A stretch of 64,000 bases of DNA from Plantago major (lineage: Eukaryota > Streptophyta > Magnoliopsida > Lamiales > Plantaginaceae). The DNA is taken from positions 13,973,501 to 14,037,500 of the forward strand of contig CM048843.1 in assembly GCA_026545765.1 (NCBI GenBank). Direction: 5' to 3'. This document shows, one piece after another, positions 59,270-64,000 of the stretch; within the stretch, counting starts at the first letter, position 1, and each line of letters begins with the position of its first letter. Both the position numbers and the translations under genes were made by a program. Below the pieces are notes generated by a model that was not told where the DNA came from, ran no database searches, and was given only the letters and a program-made list of their open reading frames with translations.

Positions 59270-59844
59270 GACCATCTCCAACAATTCAAACCCAAACCAA
59301 ACCCCCATTTTGCCACGTCAGCATTCCGCTCACACCAAACACAACAAAACTATTCATCTCCAACAATCAACTTTATCAATCTTACCCAAATTTCTTTTTT
59401 TTTTCCTCATTTCTTTTAAAACTATATACCATTCTTTTCTCATTTTTTTAAAAAACTTCATACTTTATGTTATTTTAAATGTCGCTAATTAATATAATAA
59501 TATCAAACAAAAAACGAAAAGTTACAATAATTGGGATGAAAAAAAATAAAAGAATAGTCCTTTTTAGATTATTTTTTTAATCTTTTCTATTTATTGCTAA
59601 TTTGCTTTGTGGAAATATTTCAAATTTTAAAAGTCTTGTTTTACATTAGATTATACAAGTAGTTTTTCACTAAAAAAAGGAAAAAGATAATAAAAAGAAA
59701 AAAAGGGAGAACTAAACAGTAAACAATATCAAAAGAAAAGTGTAATAATTAAAAGAAAAGAAAAAAAAAAAATGCAAATAATCCATCACTCACGCCGTAG
59801 GCCCCAATGTGTGATAGCCATCACACCAATTGTTGGAGATGATC
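59270..59844. mobile_element. MITE, GACCATCTCCAACA family
   Basis: It starts gaccatctccaacaatt and ends aattgttggagatgatc, a 17-bp near-perfect inverted repeat; 575 bp, AT-rich, no transposase. It has a start and end like those of the intron-4 MITE at 16396-16780. No clear target duplication. Confidence 0.75.
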
Positions 59845-61354
59845 AATCAACCATATAAAAACCTACAAAATTTAATCAACTCTACATAAAACACAATTTT
59901 TACAACTCAATTAAAATTTAGTTACTGTTCCCCGTTAAAGGTTTGTTGAAATCGAATCAGTTAAAGTTGCGAGCCAAACATCCTATTACTATTTGTTATT
60001 TCATATCTTACATGGGGAAATACAGTATCATTTTAAGTGCAATCACATTTGGTCTTTCGTGTAGCTTTTTAGACTTTTTAAGTATTAAAAGTCAATAGTA
60101 TTATAATTAGTACTCTACGTATTCGAACAAATTACACATTTAGTTTTGAACACGTATGTTAAATATAAAGTAAAAGTTATTGAGATAAAGTAGTATGTAA
60201 CTCAAAATGAGTGGTGTTGATCAATTTATTAAAATAAAAGGTGACATTTATATTGAGTCATAGTATATAAATTGAATGTGTGTAATTTGTTTTAGGATGG
60301 AGAAAGTATATATCGATCACTTCGTATGTATATCCTTTTTAGTGGGGGAAGTTTGAAAACGAAATGCTCATAAAATGTCGAGAAATTCATTGGACTCCAG
60401 TTATTGAAAACAAAATCGGTTTAGATGACTTGACCTTGTCATCTGCTAAAAAACTCAGAAAAGTCTTCCAGAAGAGAAAGGAAGATTGACATGCTTGAAA
60501 TGAAACGGTTTGTTGGTACGAAATTAATAAATGAATTGCACATAAAAAAATTATGATTGGAAGTTTTGCATCTCGACCCAATAAGAATTTAAGATGATGA
60601 TGTCGTTGGGCCATTTTGGATTCATGTCTCACAAGGATCCCGTGGTTATTACCATTTTTGCGGTTCATAAACTTGTTTCAATAAAAAAGGGTAAACAATA
60701 ACATTCAAATGTGGTGATGCCATTTTTCTTTACACGGCTAAAAATTTATTAATAATAACTAGAGTTGGTAATTTTGATAAAAATTGAAATTTAATCATTT
60801 CTTTTCGCCTTGATTGAAGAGACGGAGATCTCCCCAATCTTTGAGTGGCTCGACCCTTTGGAATAGTTCCTCATAGCTAGGCCCGTCAAACTTCAATTGA
60901 TGTGTTATCTCTAATTTTGAACTAATTACATCATGAGAACTCTAGGATGAGAACACTAGAGATTTGAAAATACTTGAGAGCACGGGCATACGATGTACTG
61001 AGCCTAATATTTTAACTAACCATTTCTTTCTCTTCTTCAATTTTGGAAGGAGGACAACGTCCATTTAGACTAGATTAGATAGACAGACACTCAGTGCTCT
61101 ACTTCGCTCTTTTAATAATATACAATTTGAATTACGCTTAGCTGATTTATGATCCTGACTTCACCTCTATTGGAGATTGATTTGTTCCCGAACCAAAAGA
61201 TATAATATCTCAGAGTATTGAATAAAACACACAGAATCCCTACAAAACGTCTTTGTACTTTGTATTGGGGCAACACCAACATGCTTGGGCTACTGCCTGC
61301 AAGTGTGCAATGTTTGGGGCCAATAAAGAAGACTCAGGTTCCGCAATTAATTAA
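59845..61354. other. Spacer, no gene seen
   Basis: About 1.5 kb without supported features. A 93-codon minus-strand frame at 60387-60668 has no recognisable family. Confidence 0.45.
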
Positions 61355-61602
61355 TATTCCCTCCGTCCCGAAGAACTTCATACATTAGGGTTAGTGCGCA
61401 GTTTTATGCGAAAAGTTAGAGTAATGATAGAATATAAAAAATGTGGGAAAAAGTGTAATTTTAGTGGAAAAATGCGTAATTTGAGTGTAAAATTGAGATT
61501 GTTTATTATTTGTTGGGTGTGGGGTAGCTTCCTTTTTTGATAATGTATGAAGTTACGTGACATTAAAACAAATGTATAAAAGCTCATGCAGACGGAGTGA
61601 TT
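61355..61602. mobile_element. Stowaway-like MITE, fuller copy
   Basis: It starts ctccgtcccgaagaacttca and ends with a gacggagtga complement-type end; inside the right arm, aatgtatgaagttac pairs with gaacttcatacatta of the left arm. About 248 bp. Truncated relative at 45742-45902. Confidence 0.75.
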
Positions 61603-63294
61603 AAGTACAATCACTAATAAGATAAGGTGTGTTTTTGTTTTGGAATGATTGCAGTCGAGCCAAACAGAAACGTACGCCGCCCAAATATTTAACCCATCAT
61701 ACAGATTACAGAGTGATATTTAACCAAACAAACGAAATTCAGAAAATCCAAACAATCAAATCTTCTTCTGCTCATCAATTGACTTTTTTTTATCACCTCA
61801 TGTTCTTCTCGTACTCCAGGGCGGAGCTAGGGGTGCGGAAGGAGGCGACCACCCCACCCAAATTCCGATAAACATTTGTCGGGAAAAATCATTTGTATAT
61901 ACACATTCATACACGCGATGATTAACTTTGAATTGTGTCTTATTTTTGAAAAAGAAAATCTACGTATAATATACTATATCAAATTCGATTGTATGTGTCA
62001 TTTAATTTGATCAAGTTTTTGAACTGTGCAAGCTCCACAATTCGACTCGACTTGACTTGTTTCATATATAAAACTACCTGCATAAATTGAATTCTTGGCT
62101 CATAAGATGTTCATAAGCATAGTATCTTCCTACAATTAAAAAAAATTGATATGTTCCATTTCTCCATCTATAAGCTCTAAGTTTTGGATGAGATAAGATT
62201 TTATATTAAATTAAATTTCCGACTCACATCCAAATTTGGATAAGAATTCTCCACTGTGGCAAACTGCACTCGTATATACACTTCTCTCTGAGTGTATTCC
62301 TCATAGAAGTTTAAGTCGGCGAGGAGTGTGGAAAAACTTAAAATTTACTTGATTTCACGCGTCTGTACGAGTTCGAGATTTTAATTATTTCATTATCCAT
62401 ATCAGTCCAACTCATTTTCACCTGATCCTGGATATAATTCAACTTAGGTCACTCTGAACAAATTGTATAGTTCATGTTATGGGACGCAATCAAGTAGAGC
62501 GCAAATAATTTATGCACAAATGATTTATGTATAATACTTGAGTAACACAAAATAAAATAAAAAGAATAATAATTATTGATTCCTTAAATAATAAAAGCGA
62601 GAAATGTTTCACAAGAGAATTGAAGGAAACAAGAATTTGTGGTATGCAAACCGACCTGCAAAGCATAATAAATTCTGAAAAGCACTATATTGTACACATT
62701 GAAGAACGAACTACTCCTAACAATTATCTTAGCACATTCTTGTGCGCACAAAAACACATCAGTTGTCAACTGTGATCGATCGAAAACGCCATTATATCTA
62801 TCAATTTCAGATATATGTGTGGTTACAAAATTTAAATGTCCTTTGCGATATTTTGAACATGATAGATAGATAGATACGAACAAAACATACAACTTTAATA
62901 ATCGAAAGAAACAAAATGCAACTTTTTGGGACTTAAATGCGGTCGGCATTAGCCAGCCACCCACATGCTCACTTTGTAATTTGTATGTATTTATATAGAT
63001 ATTTTGTTCTACGGTTCGCCTGTCAATTTTTGTCTGCCTTTTTTCTCAATGGTATCACTATAATCAGATGACCCATTTTCATCAAAATCTAGTAACATAA
63101 TACACTGTTTAAATCTGTAAATCTTTTATTTGATTAGTAACTTGCAATGATCTTAGTGTAGTTTTTGCTTATACGCGCTCTAGTAGACGCATGCCTGTAA
63201 ATAATTGATGGATGGTTTTGTAAATAAGAGGCGGACTAAAATTTTGAGTTAGATGGTTTAACAATTGGACACCACTTTATATAATACCGTATTA
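61603..63294. other. Spacer, no gene seen
   Basis: About 1.7 kb of AT-rich DNA. Short frames (61629-61871 plus; 62584-62964 minus) have no recognisable family or splice context. Confidence 0.45.
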
Positions 63295-63544
63295 CTCCCT
63301 CCGTTCCATAGATTTCTTTCCATTTTTTCAATTTGGACGTTCCATTAAAAACTTTCCATTTCCTTTTATGGAAACCCACTATCTCCATTATTAATATTTA
63401 ATCTCTCTCTTTCATACTTTTCAATTCTTTTTCTTAATTTTTACTATACACTTACTACTTTATCTATATAAACTCATTTTTTACTCAAATTTCTTAATAT
63501 TTATGTAAAAATAAAAGGGAAAGAAATGTAGGGAATGGAGGGAG
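63295..63544. mobile_element. Stowaway MITE
   Basis: It starts ctccctccgttccatagatttctttcc and ends ggaaagaaatgtagggaatggagggag, an inverted repeat of more than 20 bp, flanked by TA on both sides. It has all Stowaway (Tc1/mariner MITE) features and is 250 bp. Confidence 0.88.
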
Positions 63545-63697
63545 TATTAGTTGTACACTTGTATATATATTGTAAAAGTTGATTAAAGTTGATTTTAAGC
63601 AAAAGTCATTAGTATTTGATATATCATATAAAAAGCAGCTTAAAATTGTAAAAGTAGAAGTTTTAGTGTTTGCAAAAATTAATTTAATTAGTTGTTT

Positions 63698-64000
63698 TTA
63701 ATTGAAAAAAAAAGTTACTACTTGCTTAAAGCAGTTAGAAGCAGCTATTGGGTTGCTTCTCTGCTTCTGACGGTTATCTGCTTTTTTCCAGAAAAGTTAC
63801 AGCAAAAGTTGTAATATAAAACACTAAAAAAATGTTTTTACTACTTGAAAATTACAAAAGCACTTTTTTTAAGCATTTGCAAACACAAGCTTTATATCAC
63901 AACTTCACAGAACTTTTCCGAAAAAACAGAATCACCAAAAGTAGAAACCAATAGCTGCTTCTAACTGCTTTAAGCAAGTTGTAGCTTTTTTTTCAATTAA
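63698..64000. mobile_element. Fold-back MITE at the right edge
   Basis: It starts ttaattgaaaaaaaaagtta and, on the complement of the last bases, ttaattgaaaaaaaagctac. The arms are inverted over about 54 bp, including cttgcttaaagcagttagaa and gcagctattgg. It ends exactly at the window edge with caattaa, so its outer flank and target duplication cannot be checked. 303 bp, non-coding. Confidence 0.75.

Noticed and set aside
61629-62964. Small genes in the right-hand spacer
   Set aside because: Frames are short, AT-biased, without domains or splice context.

Overview
This window is nuclear DNA of a flowering plant, almost certainly a eudicot. It is AT-rich, its genes have many introns, and it is full of plant transposons. 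Four protein-coding genes are well supported. (1) 14027-20252 (+): a ten-exon gene for a plastid-targeted YacP-like NYN/PIN-fold RNA-binding protein. (2) 24107-25417 (+): an intronless F-box gene that I recognise as UNUSUAL FLORAL ORGANS/FIMBRIATA (UFO), a floral patterning regulator. (3) 29966-26512 (-): an eleven-coding-exon gene for BDP1 (B''), the SANT-domain subunit of RNA polymerase III factor TFIIIB. (4) 44370-42368 (-): a three-exon NAC transcription factor of the NAC035/LOV1 type. UFO and BDP1 converge tail to tail. The FIMBRIATA-like UFO sequence suggests an asterid, perhaps Lamiales, but that is inference.

Layout. 1-3559: 5' LTR, primer-binding site and broken gag of a SIRE/Maximus-like Ty1-copia element on the minus strand, running off the left edge. 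Its gag is split by a 606-bp hAT-type MITE with a perfect 8-bp target duplication. The copia LTR itself abuts a short Helitron exon fragment. About 4880-12643: a decayed autonomous Helitron (HUH Rep plus Pif1-like helicase) with a 5'-truncated LINE (5736-8787, intact 971-aa ORF) inside its Rep exons. 13.6-20.6 kb: the NYN gene, carrying a 882-bp Mutator-type element in intron 7 and a second MITE in intron 4. 20.6-24 kb: UFO upstream region with two Stowaway-like MITEs and a 95-bp tandem duplication. 24-31.1 kb: UFO and BDP1. 31318-33313: a complete but mutated PIF/Harbinger element. 33.4-39 kb: a 5S-rRNA-like relic, a copy of the NYN 3' flank, a long-TIR MULE-like element and an inverted array of short repeats. 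42.3-44.6 kb: the NAC gene. 44.7-64 kb: gene-poor, with a SINE-like sequence, a non-autonomous Helitron end, microsatellites, a roughly 80-bp minisatellite, a roughly 230-310-bp tandem array interrupted by a second LINE, and several MITEs.

The four genes do not form a pathway or operon. The clearest unusual biology is the layered transposon history and a diagnostic Helitron 3' terminus shared by the decayed autonomous copy (12643) and a separate element at 52370. I did not find a convincing previously undescribed system. Exon boundaries were read by eye from splice consensus, reading phase and protein similarity, so they are predictions.
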